NCBI RefSeq assembly: GCF_013408245.1 | Contig: NZ_JACBYS010000006.1 | Location: 186,001 to 250,000, forward strand | Source of the DNA: Duganella sp. 1224 | Lineage (GTDB): Bacteria > Pseudomonadota > Gammaproteobacteria > Burkholderiales > Burkholderiaceae_D | DNA: 64,000 nt | Direction of reading: 5' to 3' | Part shown: positions 54,001 to 62,294 of the stretch, in pieces | How positions within the stretch are numbered: position 1 is the stretch's first letter | Layout of the letters: each line of letters opens with the position of its first letter | Notes under the pieces: model-generated | Told to the model about the DNA's origin: nothing | Databases searched by the model: none | Seen by the model: the letters and a program-made list of their open reading frames with translations, nothing else | Made by a program: the position numbers and the translations under genes

Positions 54001-55789
54001 CCGCGCTGGCAGCATCCACCGCCAGGCTGGTGACATAGTGACGTTCGCCGTTCACGCGCAGCGAGTGCGCCTGTTCACGGTCGATTGCCACGCCGGCGTT
54101 ATGCAGCGCCGGCAGAATGGTCGACAGCGACGGCACGCGGTCCACCGAGTACAGGCGGATGGTGGTGTGGCCGTTGTCCGCCTCCACGCGCACGTTGACG
54201 CGCGAGGTGTCCGGATTGCGCAGGATGGTGCCCAGGTCGTGGAAGGCGGCCGACGGCGTGGTGGTGGCGACGTAGTCGGGCGGCAGCGTGGCGCACATCT
54301 TGCGCAGGCGGGCGCGCAGCGGCACGTCGGTGACGGCATCCGCTAGCACAGAGAATTGGTCGTGCCAGCCATCCAGCACCGCCAGCAGCGGTTGCTGGAT
54401 ATCGGTTTCCAGATCCAGCGGATAGCGGGCGCCATGCGCGATCAGGTAGACGCGGGCCAGCGGGCCGTCGGCCACCAGCGTTTGCGAGCTGACGTGATGG
54501 GCTCCGGAGCTGGCCTGCAGCGCCTTCGCCAGCGCCGAGCCAACGCTTGCGCTGTAACGCTCGCGCGGCAGGTAGACCAGCACGTTCAGGTGGCGTGCAT
54601 AGACGTCGCGGCGGGCGAATACCTTGGCGCGCGGCTGCTTGTACAGCGACACCACGGCGCCGCAGACTTCCGCCAGCCATTCCGGGTCCGCTTCCAGCGC
54701 CTCGGTGCGCGGCAGCGATTCGAGGATCTCGACGAACTTCTCGGCGCGGAAGCCTTCCTGGCGCACGCCGGCGATGCTCAGCACGCGCGCCACGCGGCCG
54801 CGCGCGAACGGCAGGCGGTTCAGCGGCGTGGAGGTGGCGGCGCGGGTGAACAGGCCCACGAAGCAGTATTCGCCGAGGATGGCGCCTTGCGCGTCGGTGT
54901 GGCGGACGCCGATGAAGTCCAGTTGCTGGTCGCGGTGCAGCGTGCCTTCCACGTCCGCCTTGACGATGGACAGCGTGTGGCCGCGCTTGGACAGCGTATC
55001 GAAGTCGCCCGGGATGTTGGCCAGGCAGGTGCCGTACACCGGGTGCGAAGTATCCTGCAGCACGCCGATGCGGCTCGGGATGTCGCGTTCCAGCTCGCGC
55101 ACGCCCGGCTTGACGGCGTAGTAGGCATAGCCGAACGGCTCGAAGCCCTCGGTGCGGGCCCATTCCAGGAAGGCGGCGACTTCCTTGCCCTCGTCGCCGT
55201 GCGACGCGGCTTCCGCGCCGATGCGGCTGAAGTGTTCCAGCATGGCGGCGCGGTCGCGGCGCACCACGGCGGCGTCGCGCGACACCATGGTGATGCGGTC
55301 GGTCAGCGCGCCCAGTTCCGCCTCCGGCAGGTCTTCGGACAGCAGCACCAGTACATACGATTCCAGCTTGGCGCCATGTTCGCCCACCGCCACCACGTTG
55401 CCGTCCACATCGCGCGATACCGGCAGCACGGCGTTCAGCACATTGTTGGCCGACACGCGCAGCTTGCGCATCGCCATGACAATGGAGTCCACCAGGTACG
55501 GCATGTCATCGTTCAGGATCAGCAGCGCGGTGGCCATGCCGCCGCGGCCATCGTCGTAGCGCAGGCGGGCGATCTGCGCGCCGCTGCCGGTGCGCTTGGC
55601 CGTCTGCATGAACCCCCCCCACAGCACCATCGCCAGGCTCTCCGGCGCAATACCGGCCAGGTCTTCGTCGTCCAGGGACTTGATCCAGGCCGCGATCAGC
55701 TCCGCGACCTTGGCATCGTCGCCGGGCGACATGCTTGCTTTAACCTGGTCCAGTGTTTGATTGCGCAGGTCCTGTGGGGTTGATTTCAT
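51077..55789 (-). CDS. gdhB: NAD-specific glutamate dehydrogenase, 180-kDa type
   Basis: 1570 aa, the large GDH class. N-terminal ACT-like regulatory region (about 1-700), then the catalytic domain with RWSDRMEDYRTEVLGLVKAQ (about 785) and PAGAKGGFVCKQMP (about 815), and a dinucleotide-binding region with YDPNDPYLVV. It deaminates glutamate to 2-oxoglutarate and ammonium with NAD. ATG behind GGAG. It is embedded between astB (73-bp gap) and astE (4-bp gap), so arginine breakdown and glutamate disposal share one transcript. A run of eight G lies at the 5' end (see findings). Confidence 0.95.
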   Translation of the reverse strand: MKSTPQDLRNQTLDQVKASMSPGDDAKVAELIAAWIKSLDDEDLAGIAPESLAMVLWGGFMQTAKRTGSGAQIARLRYDDGRGGMATALLILNDDMPYLVDSIVMAMRKLRVSANNVLNAVLPVSRDVDGNVVAVGEHGAKLESYVLVLLSEDLPEAELGALTDRITMVSRDAAVVRRDRAAMLEHFSRIGAEAASHGDEGKEVAAFLEWARTEGFEPFGYAYYAVKPGVRELERDIPSRIGVLQDTSHPVYGTCLANIPGDFDTLSKRGHTLSIVKADVEGTLHRDQQLDFIGVRHTDAQGAILGEYCFVGLFTRAATSTPLNRLPFARGRVARVLSIAGVRQEGFRAEKFVEILESLPRTEALEADPEWLAEVCGAVVSLYKQPRAKVFARRDVYARHLNVLVYLPRERYSASVGSALAKALQASSGAHHVSSQTLVADGPLARVYLIAHGARYPLDLETDIQQPLLAVLDGWHDQFSVLADAVTDVPLRARLRKMCATLPPDYVATTTPSAAFHDLGTILRNPDTSRVNVRVEADNGHTTIRLYSVDRVPSLSTILPALHNAGVAIDREQAHSLRVNGERHYVTSLAVDAASAVKLAKPEIVPVAEELFAALFNNEAEDGRLNGLVIEGGLSVREVQLVRAYMSYWRQTGTNFSVRYMAETLRTQPALVKELVDAFLQRFDPANDDATRAAALDKLADIKSRLPAINHADSEAVLGAMATLISATLRTNYFQNNQQGDKIIFKFDTSNLSLVPEPRPFREIFVFSRRFEGVHLRGGPVARGGLRWSDRMEDYRTEVLGLVKAQMVKNAVIVPAGAKGGFVCKQMPKDAARDVIAAEGEAVYRLFISSLLEVTDNRVLGNIVPPADTVVYDPNDPYLVVAADKGTATFSDIANGIAVQRGFWLGDAFASGGSNGYDHKKMGITAKGAFEAVKRHFYEMDHDIHAQPVTMVGVGDMSGDVFGNGALLSRKLKIVAAFDHRHIFLDPNPDMEVSFKERERMFALPRSSWDDYNKELISKGGGVYPRSARSIELSPEIRAVLDIEETALAPEELMHRILLAPVDLFYNGGIGTYIKASTETHAQVKDRANDNIRVNGNELRCKVVTEGGNLGATQAGRIEFALSGGRIFTDAIDNSAGVDCSDHEVNAKMWLDVEMNAGQLSEADRNRILNEMTNDIERLVLRDNTLQTQLLVRELQAQVDPDVQDGYAALIASLEEEGALSRELEQLPSVAELARRKADGRGLTTPELAVVIANVKNRYKRILSALPLTENSWAESVLKPYFPDLLVATRPALAHPLANAILATVLANESVNRCGPLMLRQLAGEHGVDESDVILAWGQAWSALNLAPIFNTLDADALKVPRAVSIKVDAHTRQLLKAVMEGALSVPAEQLRNGVGELTRLFANPETLAQLTPVSGQSEAELTAGLRAEFVRAWMAVDALEAVAAFVFAALSVQRPAGMDLPAFLQVGLALRAQVGIDTLERGLKLPATSRSQEQLRSYAQNALRRTQQRLLSQVLKHATGGHTALEAVEVVANTLGLSGYAVATDLEQAMLDVWALSEAVNASTTALAA

Positions 55790-55862
55790 CTTTGCTTCTC
55801 CAATACGTTATAGGTATCTTGTGTTGCAATGTCCGCGCCGGCTTGTGGCTGCGCGGCGCTGT

Positions 55863-57197
55863 TTAAGCGTAAAGTCCTGGAAGGCCGAGGAGTCGGCTCA
55901 ACTCATCCAGTGCATTATGCACTTCTATCGCCAGTTGTGGATCTGCCAGATCGGCAGGTTCCAACCGGTCGCGGTAGTGTTTTTCCACCCACGCCACCAG
56001 CGTGTGATACAGCGCCTCGGTCATCACCACGCCCTGATGCATGGCGGCGGCTTCGGCATCGGTCAGCGCCACGCGCAGGCGCAGGCACGCCGGCCCGCCG
56101 CCATTGCGCATCGACTGGCGCAGGTCGAAATGTATCAGTTCATCGATCACGCTGCCGTCCGCAACGAGATCCTGCAGGTACGCGGCTACCGAACTGACCT
56201 CCTGGCACTCGTGCGGAATCACCAGCGCCATCTTGCCATTGTCCTTGCTCAGCAGCTGGCTGTTGAACAGGTAGCTGGCCACGGCATCGGCCACCGGCAC
56301 GCGGGTGGTGTCGACGCGGATCGCGTTCAGGTCCGCGCCCACGCCGTCGAGTGCGCGGCGCAGCTGATCGAGCGCGCCTGCTTCGTCGGCGAATGCCTGC
56401 TCGTGGTAGAACAAGGCATTGGCGTTACCTACCGCGATCACGTCGTTATGGAACACGCCCTGATCGATGACGTCGGGATTCTGCTGGATGTAGACGGTGC
56501 GCTCCGCCGCCAGGCCATGCAGGCGGGCGACGGCTTGCGAGGCTTCCAGTGTCTGGCGCGCAGGGTACTTCTTCGGCGCCGGCGCCGAGGCGTCGAACTC
56601 GGTGCGGCCGTAGACGAACATCTCAACGCCGGCGCTGCCGTGGCTCTTGCACAGGCGCGTGTGGTTGGCCGCGCCCTCGTCGCTGAAAGCCGGCGTGCCG
56701 GGCAGGGCGGCGTGCACGGCGAAGTGCTTGTCGTCCTTGAAGATGGCGCGCAGCGCGCGCGCCGACTGCTCGTGCTCAAAGGCGCGGTGCAGCTTGTTGT
56801 TCAAGTTGGCAGCCGTGAAGTGGGCGCGGCCATCCGCGCTGTCCGCAGACGGGCTGACAGTGGCGGCGTTGGCGGTCCACATTGGCGAGGCCGAATACGC
56901 GCACGCCAGGATCACCGGCGCTTCTTTCGCGGCCTTGGACAGCACTTCGGCATCGCTGCCGGTAAAGCCGATGCTGCGCAACAGGCGGAAGTTCGGGCGG
57001 TCCTGCGGCGGCAGCAGCGCCTGGCCGAAGCCGCGCGCGGCCAGCGCGCGCATCTTGGCCAGGCCCTGCAGCGCGGCCAGCTTGGGATTGGACGCGCTCT
57101 TGACGTTGCTGAACGACGCCACGTTGCCGAACGACAGACCGGCGTAGTTGTGCGACGGGCCTACCAGGCCGTCGAAGTTGAATTCGCGTGCGGACAT
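55863..57197 (-). CDS. astB: N-succinylarginine dihydrolase AstB
   Basis: 444 aa. Amidinotransferase-like fold; N-terminal EFNFDGLVGPSHNYAGLSFGN and FHNDVIAVGN near residue 250 carry family residues, with a C-terminal GGGPACLRLRV. It hydrolyses succinylarginine to succinylornithine, CO2 and two NH3. The downstream neighbour is gdhB; upstream astD lies 12 bp away. Confidence 0.96.
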   Translation of the reverse strand: MSAREFNFDGLVGPSHNYAGLSFGNVASFSNVKSASNPKLAALQGLAKMRALAARGFGQALLPPQDRPNFRLLRSIGFTGSDAEVLSKAAKEAPVILACAYSASPMWTANAATVSPSADSADGRAHFTAANLNNKLHRAFEHEQSARALRAIFKDDKHFAVHAALPGTPAFSDEGAANHTRLCKSHGSAGVEMFVYGRTEFDASAPAPKKYPARQTLEASQAVARLHGLAAERTVYIQQNPDVIDQGVFHNDVIAVGNANALFYHEQAFADEAGALDQLRRALDGVGADLNAIRVDTTRVPVADAVASYLFNSQLLSKDNGKMALVIPHECQEVSSVAAYLQDLVADGSVIDELIHFDLRQSMRNGGGPACLRLRVALTDAEAAAMHQGVVMTEALYHTLVAWVEKHYRDRLEPADLADPQLAIEVHNALDELSRLLGLPGLYA

Positions 57198-57209
57198 GAG
57201 GTGCGGCCT

Positions 57210-58691
57210 TTAGAAGTGCATGCCCGGCGACAGTTTCGCCGGCATTTCGAGTACGTTGTTTTCGATCGATGCGACCGGGTAGGCGCAGTAGTCGGCCGCA
57301 TAGTAGGCGCTCGGACGATGGTTGCCCGACTGACCCACGCCACCGAACGGCGCGCTGCTGGCGGCGCCGGTGGTCGGACGGTTCCAGTTGACGATGCCGG
57401 CGCGGGCGCGCACCTGGAATATCTTCCACAGCTTTTCGTCGTTGGAGATCAGCGCGGCGGCCAGGCCGAAGGCGGTGTTGTTGGCGGCGTCGATGGCGCT
57501 GTCGAAGTCCGGCACGCGGATGATTTGCAGCAGCGGGCCAAACCACTCCTCGTCCGGAATACCCTTGGCGTCGGTGACGTCCACGATGCCGGCCGAGACG
57601 AATCCGGTGTTGGCGTCCAGGTGCTTCATTTCCAGCAGCAGCTTGCCGCCGCGCGCGACCATGTCGGCCTGCGCCAGCACCAGGCGCTTGGCCACAGCGG
57701 CCGACACCACGGGCCCCATGTACGGCGCCGGCTCGTCGGCCGGTCCGCCGATGGTGAGGCGGCTGGCCACATCGACCAGGCGCGCGACGATGGCGTCGCC
57801 GGCCGCGCCTTGCGGCAGGATCAGGCGGCGCGCGCAGGTGCAGCGCTGGCCGGCCGAGATGAAGGCCGACGAAATCGCCATGAACACGGCGGCGTCGGTT
57901 TCCTTGGCGTCCCAGATCACCAGCGGATTGTTGCCGCCCATTTCCAGCGCCAGCATCTTGCCCGGCTGGCCGCCGAACTGCTTGTGCAACGCGGTGCCGG
58001 TCTGGCAGCTGCCGGTGAACAGCACGCCGTCCAGCAGCTTGCTCTGACCCAGCGCGATGCCGGTTTCGCGGCCGCCGTTGACCAGATTCAGCACGCCGTA
58101 AGGCAGGCCGGCCTTCTCCCACAGCTGCACGGTCTTGATGGCGGTACGCGGCGCGTATTCGCTCGGCTTGAACACCAGGGTGTTCCCCGCAATCAGTGCC
58201 GGGACGATATGCCCATTCGGCAGGTGGCCGGGGAAGTTGTAAGGGCCGAACACGCCGAACACGCCGTGCGGACGGTGGCGCAGCACCGCTTCGCCATCGG
58301 CCACCTTGTTGTGCGTTTCGCCGGTGCGCGCGCCGTAGGCCTGCACCGAGATGTCGATCTTGTTGGCCATGGTGGTCACTTCCGTGCGCGCCTCCCACAT
58401 CGGCTTGCCCACCTCCTCGGAGATCAGCAGCGCCAGCTCCTCGGCGTTCTCCTTCAGCAGATCGCGGAAACGGGTGCAGACGGCGATGCGCTGCTCCAGC
58501 GGCGTCCATGCCCATGCGTCGAAGGCGGCGCGGGCGGCGGTGGTGGCCTGCGCCACGTCCAGCGCGGTGGACTCATGGCTGGACCAGGTCTGCTTGCCGG
58601 TGGCCGGATTGATGGTGACCAGTTCCGGGCCGCTGCCAGGCAGCCACTCGCCGTTGATGAAGTTGCTGATGTTTGCCACAGAATTAGCCAT
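57210..58691 (-). CDS. astD: Succinylglutamate semialdehyde dehydrogenase AstD
   Basis: 493 aa. NAD-dependent aldehyde dehydrogenase: GVFGVFGPYNFPGHLPNGH (about 147), the conserved Glu in LALEMGGNNPL (about 248) and catalytic Cys in SAGQRCTCARR (about 285). Oxidises succinylglutamate semialdehyde to succinylglutamate. The start overlaps aruG by 8 bp. Confidence 0.95.
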   Translation of the reverse strand: MANSVANISNFINGEWLPGSGPELVTINPATGKQTWSSHESTALDVAQATTAARAAFDAWAWTPLEQRIAVCTRFRDLLKENAEELALLISEEVGKPMWEARTEVTTMANKIDISVQAYGARTGETHNKVADGEAVLRHRPHGVFGVFGPYNFPGHLPNGHIVPALIAGNTLVFKPSEYAPRTAIKTVQLWEKAGLPYGVLNLVNGGRETGIALGQSKLLDGVLFTGSCQTGTALHKQFGGQPGKMLALEMGGNNPLVIWDAKETDAAVFMAISSAFISAGQRCTCARRLILPQGAAGDAIVARLVDVASRLTIGGPADEPAPYMGPVVSAAVAKRLVLAQADMVARGGKLLLEMKHLDANTGFVSAGIVDVTDAKGIPDEEWFGPLLQIIRVPDFDSAIDAANNTAFGLAAALISNDEKLWKIFQVRARAGIVNWNRPTTGAASSAPFGGVGQSGNHRPSAYYAADYCAYPVASIENNVLEMPAKLSPGMHF

Positions 58692-59739
58692 TGTTCTTCC
58701 TCGGATTGAGAGTCAGGGTGCGCACGCTGTCGCCGCGATGGCAGTGCAGGAGCGTCTGCTCCGCCTCCGGCAGGGCGATGGCGCCGTTGACCGGCACCGC
58801 CTGCGACAAAATCATGCGGAAATCTTTCATGTTGGTGTTGGAGACCAGCACCGGCTCGGCCGCCGCGCTCTCCGGCGCGCAGGCGGCATCCCAGTCGGTG
58901 GTCGGGCCGATCTCGGCCAGCGTGCTGTCACGCATGGCGCGCAGCTCCGACACCCGCGCCTGCAGCACCGGGCCGGCGTCGAAGATGTCGACGTAGCCCT
59001 CGAAGTACATGCCCTCCTGCTCCAGCAGGCGACGCGCCGGCGCGGTGGAGGTGTGCACCTTGCCGATGACTTCCTGCGCATCGTCCGGCAGGTAGGCCAC
59101 GTACAGCGGCTGGCGCGGCATCAGCTCGGCGATAAAGGACTTCTTGCCGACGGCCGTCAGCGCGTCGACGTGGTCGAAGTCCATCTTGAAGAAGTGGCGG
59201 CCCAGCCCCTCGTAGAACGGCGAGCGGCCGCTCTCCTCCTGGTAGCCGCGCATCTCGGCGATCAGCTTTTCGGTGAACAGGTGCGGGAACTGCGCGATGA
59301 ACAGGAAGCGGCTCTTGGACAGCAGCTTGCCGTTGTTGCCGCTGCGGTAGTCCGGGTGCAGGAACAGCGAGCACAGTTCGGTGCTGCCGGTGAGGTCATT
59401 CGACAGGTACAGCGTGTCCATGCGGGTGAACACATCCAGCTCGCGGCTGGAGTGCACCAGGGTGCCGATGCGGTAGTTGTAGAACGGCTCCGTCAGGCCC
59501 ACCGAGCCTTTGATGGCGCACACGCCGGCCAGGCGGCCGGTGTCGGTGTCCTCCATCACGAACATGTAGTCGCGCTTTTCGGGCGGGATGGTTTCGGCAA
59601 ACGAGGCCACGGCGATGTCGAGGCGATCGCCCATCATCTTCATGTCCGGCTTGAGCGTGGTCATGCCGCTGCCTACCTGGGTGGCCATCACGTACAGGGC
59701 ATCGAGGTCGGTGGCTTGGATAGCGCGTACAACTAGCAT
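58684..59739 (-). CDS. aruG: Arginine/ornithine N-succinyltransferase, beta subunit-type (AruG)
   Basis: 351 aa from the ATG at 59739 (MLVVRAIQATD). Same AstA family as its upstream neighbour: RSPFYEGLGRHFFKMDF (about 183), FIAELMPRQPLYVAYLP and the DIFDAGPVLQA segment (about 270). The paired AruF/AruG subunits transfer succinyl from succinyl-CoA to arginine. AruF precedes it by 14 bp. Confidence 0.93.
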   Translation of the reverse strand: MLVVRAIQATDLDALYVMATQVGSGMTTLKPDMKMMGDRLDIAVASFAETIPPEKRDYMFVMEDTDTGRLAGVCAIKGSVGLTEPFYNYRIGTLVHSSRELDVFTRMDTLYLSNDLTGSTELCSLFLHPDYRSGNNGKLLSKSRFLFIAQFPHLFTEKLIAEMRGYQEESGRSPFYEGLGRHFFKMDFDHVDALTAVGKKSFIAELMPRQPLYVAYLPDDAQEVIGKVHTSTAPARRLLEQEGMYFEGYVDIFDAGPVLQARVSELRAMRDSTLAEIGPTTDWDAACAPESAAAEPVLVSNTNMKDFRMILSQAVPVNGAIALPEAEQTLLHCHRGDSVRTLTLNPRKNNG

Positions 59740-59753
59740 AGGTTTTCTCGTTT

Positions 59754-60791
59754 TTATATTCTGACGCAGATGACGGTGTCGCCTTCGGCGACGTGCAGCG
59801 CGTCCTGTACCTCGACAGACAGCGCCACGCTGAGTTGCGAATCCAGCGCCGGACAATGCGTGATGACGACGCGGAAGTCGTGTTCGGAGCCGGACGACAC
59901 GGCGTAGCGCAGCTGCGGTTCACGGCCGCGGTCCGGCGTATCGACCGACGTCGCCACGCGGCGCTGCAGCGCGCCGGTAAAGGTGCGCAGCGAATTCTTG
60001 TGCGCCTGCAGGATCGGGCCGCCGTCGAAGATGTCGATGTAATCGTCGGCCTCGAAGCCCTCGGCGGTGAGCAGGTTGAACGCCAGCTCGCCCGAAGGAT
60101 GGATCTGGCCCATGGCCGCCTGGGCGTCGCCCGGCAGCAGCGGCACGTAGACCGGATAGTGCGGCATCAGTTCGACGATCAGCGTGCGGTTGCGGGCGCC
60201 GCCGATGGTGCGTTCGGCGTCGAGGAAATCCATCTGGAAGAACTTGCGGCCCAGCGCATCCCAGAACGGCGAGCCGCCCTCGCTGTCGGTCACGCCGGCC
60301 AGCGGCACGAAGAAGCGGTCCGAGAAGCGATGTGGGGCCAGCACGGCAAACATCAAGCGCGCGCGCGACAGCAGCGCGGCTTCCGGCGTGCCGTATTCGC
60401 GCTCGCCGACGTAGAACGACGACAGCTGCGAGTAGCCGGTCAGCTCGGAGCACAGCGTCAGCGCGTGCACGCTGTGGCTGATGTTGAGGTCACGCGAAAC
60501 CTGCTGGATCACGTCGTTGCGGAAGGAGAAATAGGTGCCGTTGGAGCCGGCGGCGGCAAACATGGCGGCGGTGCCGACGATCTGCCTGTCCTGCGGCGAC
60601 TCCAGCACCATCAGGTAGCCCTCTTCGCTCGGGATGTCGACGTGGGCGGCAAAGGAGGCGATCGACAGTTCGACCATGGCGCGGATTTTTTCGCGCGTCT
60701 TGGGCAGGGTATGCACTCCCGGCATGGGCACCGCGGCCAGCGCCTCAAGGGCCGGAATATCCGCAAGTTCGACCGGACGGACTACATACAT
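59754..60791 (-). CDS. aruF: Arginine/ornithine N-succinyltransferase, alpha subunit-type (AruF)
   Basis: 345 aa. MYVVRPVELADIPALEALAA, SPFWDALGRKFFQMDF (about 176), ELMPHYPVYVPLLP and DIFDGGPILQAHK mirror AruG, from which it arose by duplication. Separated from astC by 121 bp that contain a near-perfect inverted repeat, unlike the tight junctions in the rest of the operon. Confidence 0.93.
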   Translation of the reverse strand: MYVVRPVELADIPALEALAAVPMPGVHTLPKTREKIRAMVELSIASFAAHVDIPSEEGYLMVLESPQDRQIVGTAAMFAAAGSNGTYFSFRNDVIQQVSRDLNISHSVHALTLCSELTGYSQLSSFYVGEREYGTPEAALLSRARLMFAVLAPHRFSDRFFVPLAGVTDSEGGSPFWDALGRKFFQMDFLDAERTIGGARNRTLIVELMPHYPVYVPLLPGDAQAAMGQIHPSGELAFNLLTAEGFEADDYIDIFDGGPILQAHKNSLRTFTGALQRRVATSVDTPDRGREPQLRYAVSSGSEHDFRVVITHCPALDSQLSVALSVEVQDALHVAEGDTVICVRI

Positions 60792-60817
60792 AACAACTCC
60801 TTAGTGAACGCAGAAAC

Positions 60818-60899
60818 GTCATTCCGGCGAAAGCCGGAATCCATGCCAAGTGTCCGGCCTCGGACAGGCTGTATGGATTCCGGCCTTCGCCGGAATGAC
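60818..60899. repeat. Inverted repeat with GTCATTCCGGCGAA arms inside the ast operon
   Basis: GTCATTCCGGCGAAAGCCGG (start of a 27-bp arm, 60818-60844) pairs with the arm at 60873-60899 with one mismatch; the inner TGTCCG/CGGACA (60851-60856 and 60861-60866) also pair. This ATTCCGGCGAA type of repeat is common in many beta- and gammaproteobacteria. In the astC-aruF gap it would fold in the messenger. Confidence 0.85.
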
Positions 60900-60912
60900 C
60901 AGGTAGTGTCGC

Positions 60913-62154
60913 TTAAGCTTTCAGCAGATCATCCAGCGACTTGCGCAGGATGCGGTCGGCTTCGGCGATCTGCTGGTCCGACACGATCAGCGCCGGCGCC
61001 AGGCGCACCACATCCATGCCGGCGATCAGCACCATCATGCCATTGGCCTCGGCGGCCTTCTGGATATCCTTGGAACGGCCCTTCCACGCATCGGTCACGA
61101 CCAGGCCCAGCAGCAGGCCGGCGCCGCGCACCAGCTGGAACACCTGCGGGTAGTCGCCCACCAGCTTCTCCATGGTCGAACGCAGCTTGCCGCCAGCCTC
61201 TTTCACGCGCGCCAGGAAGGCCGGCTGGTTGATGGTTTCCAGCACGGTCAGCGCCACGGTGGCGGCCATCGGGTTGCCGCCGTAAGTGGTGCCGTGCGAG
61301 CCGACGTTCAGCGTGGCCGCCAGTTCGTGGGTGGTCAGCATGGCGGCGACCGGGAAGCCGTTGCCCAGCGCCTTGGCCGAGGTCAGCACGTCCGGGATGA
61401 TGTCGTAGGCCATGTAGTTGAACAGATAGCCGGTGCGGCCCATGCCGGACTGCACTTCGTCGAAGATCAGCAGGGCGCCGGTCTTGTTGCACAGGTCGCG
61501 CAGTTCCTGCAGGAAGGCCTTGTCGCCCGGCACCACGCCGCCCTCGCCTTGCAGCGGCTCGACGATCACGGCGCAGACGTCATCGCCGATGGCGGCGCGG
61601 GCCGATGCGATGTCGTTGTAGACGATGTGGTCGATCGACGGCGGCAGCGGCTCGAAACCCTCGGTGTACTTCGACTGGCCGCCGACCGACACGGTGAACA
61701 GCGTACGGCCGTGGAACGACTGGTAGCACGACACGATGCGCGATTTCTGCGGGCCGAACTTGGCGTGCGCATACTTGCGGGCCAGCTTCAGCGCGGCCTC
61801 GTTGGCCTCGGCGCCGGAGTTGCAGAAGAAGGCGCGGTCGGCAAAGGTGGCTTCGGTCAGGGCCAGGCCCAGGCGCAGCACTGGCTCGTTGGTGTAGCCA
61901 TTGCCCAGGTGCCACAGGGTATTGGCCTGGCGGGTCAGCGCTTCGACCACGACAGGGTTGCAGTGGCCCAGCGCGGCCACGGCGATGCCGGAGGTGAAGT
62001 CCAGGTAGTGCTTGCCGGCCTGGTCCCACAGGTCCAGACCCGCGCCTCGGACCGGAACCATCGCTGCCGGTGCATAAGTCGGCACCAGAACCTCGTCAAA
62101 CGTCTGACGGGTTACAGGACGGTTGAGAGCGGTCGTATCTACATTGGCATTCAT
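60913..62154 (-). CDS. astC: Succinylornithine transaminase AstC (acetylornithine aminotransferase-like)
   Basis: 413 aa from the ATG at 62154. Class III PLP aminotransferase: DFTSGIAVAALGHCNP (about 53), FCNSGAEANEAALKLAR (about 109), IFDEVQSGMGRTG (about 232) and the PLP Lys in LTSAKALGNGFP (about 258). Converts succinylornithine to succinylglutamate semialdehyde; such enzymes often also serve in arginine biosynthesis. First gene of the ast operon, in the Pseudomonas aru order. Confidence 0.93.
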   Translation of the reverse strand: MNANVDTTALNRPVTRQTFDEVLVPTYAPAAMVPVRGAGLDLWDQAGKHYLDFTSGIAVAALGHCNPVVVEALTRQANTLWHLGNGYTNEPVLRLGLALTEATFADRAFFCNSGAEANEAALKLARKYAHAKFGPQKSRIVSCYQSFHGRTLFTVSVGGQSKYTEGFEPLPPSIDHIVYNDIASARAAIGDDVCAVIVEPLQGEGGVVPGDKAFLQELRDLCNKTGALLIFDEVQSGMGRTGYLFNYMAYDIIPDVLTSAKALGNGFPVAAMLTTHELAATLNVGSHGTTYGGNPMAATVALTVLETINQPAFLARVKEAGGKLRSTMEKLVGDYPQVFQLVRGAGLLLGLVVTDAWKGRSKDIQKAAEANGMMVLIAGMDVVRLAPALIVSDQQIAEADRILRKSLDDLLKA

Positions 62155-62206
62155 GGCATTCCCTATCAATATGTGGGTCATGCGCGGCACAGCGCCGCGT
62201 GGACCC

Positions 62207-62249
62207 ATTATAAAAACCGGGATGCTAAAGTTCTTTTCAAATGGCGACA
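62207..62249 (-). promoter_or_regulatory. ast operon promoter with ArgR half-site
   Basis: On the minus strand TATAAT (62212-62207) is a perfect -10. No good -35 lies at the expected place (62230-62235). Instead, 62249-62229 reads TGTCGC, eight bases, AA, five bases, which equals the Pseudomonas ArgR half-site consensus TGTCGCN8AAN5 (known from P. aeruginosa). The site covers the -35 region, a class II activator position. A second adjoining direct half-site is not clear. Confidence 0.55.
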
Positions 62250-62294
62250 AGAATTTTTACTTTTGGCCGCAAAGTAAACTTATCAAATTAAAAA

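Noticed and set aside
60913..62154. Labelling this gene as biosynthetic argD only
   Set aside because: The sequence cannot separate the two roles, but it leads an otherwise complete arginine catabolic operon in the aruC position, so astC is the better name.
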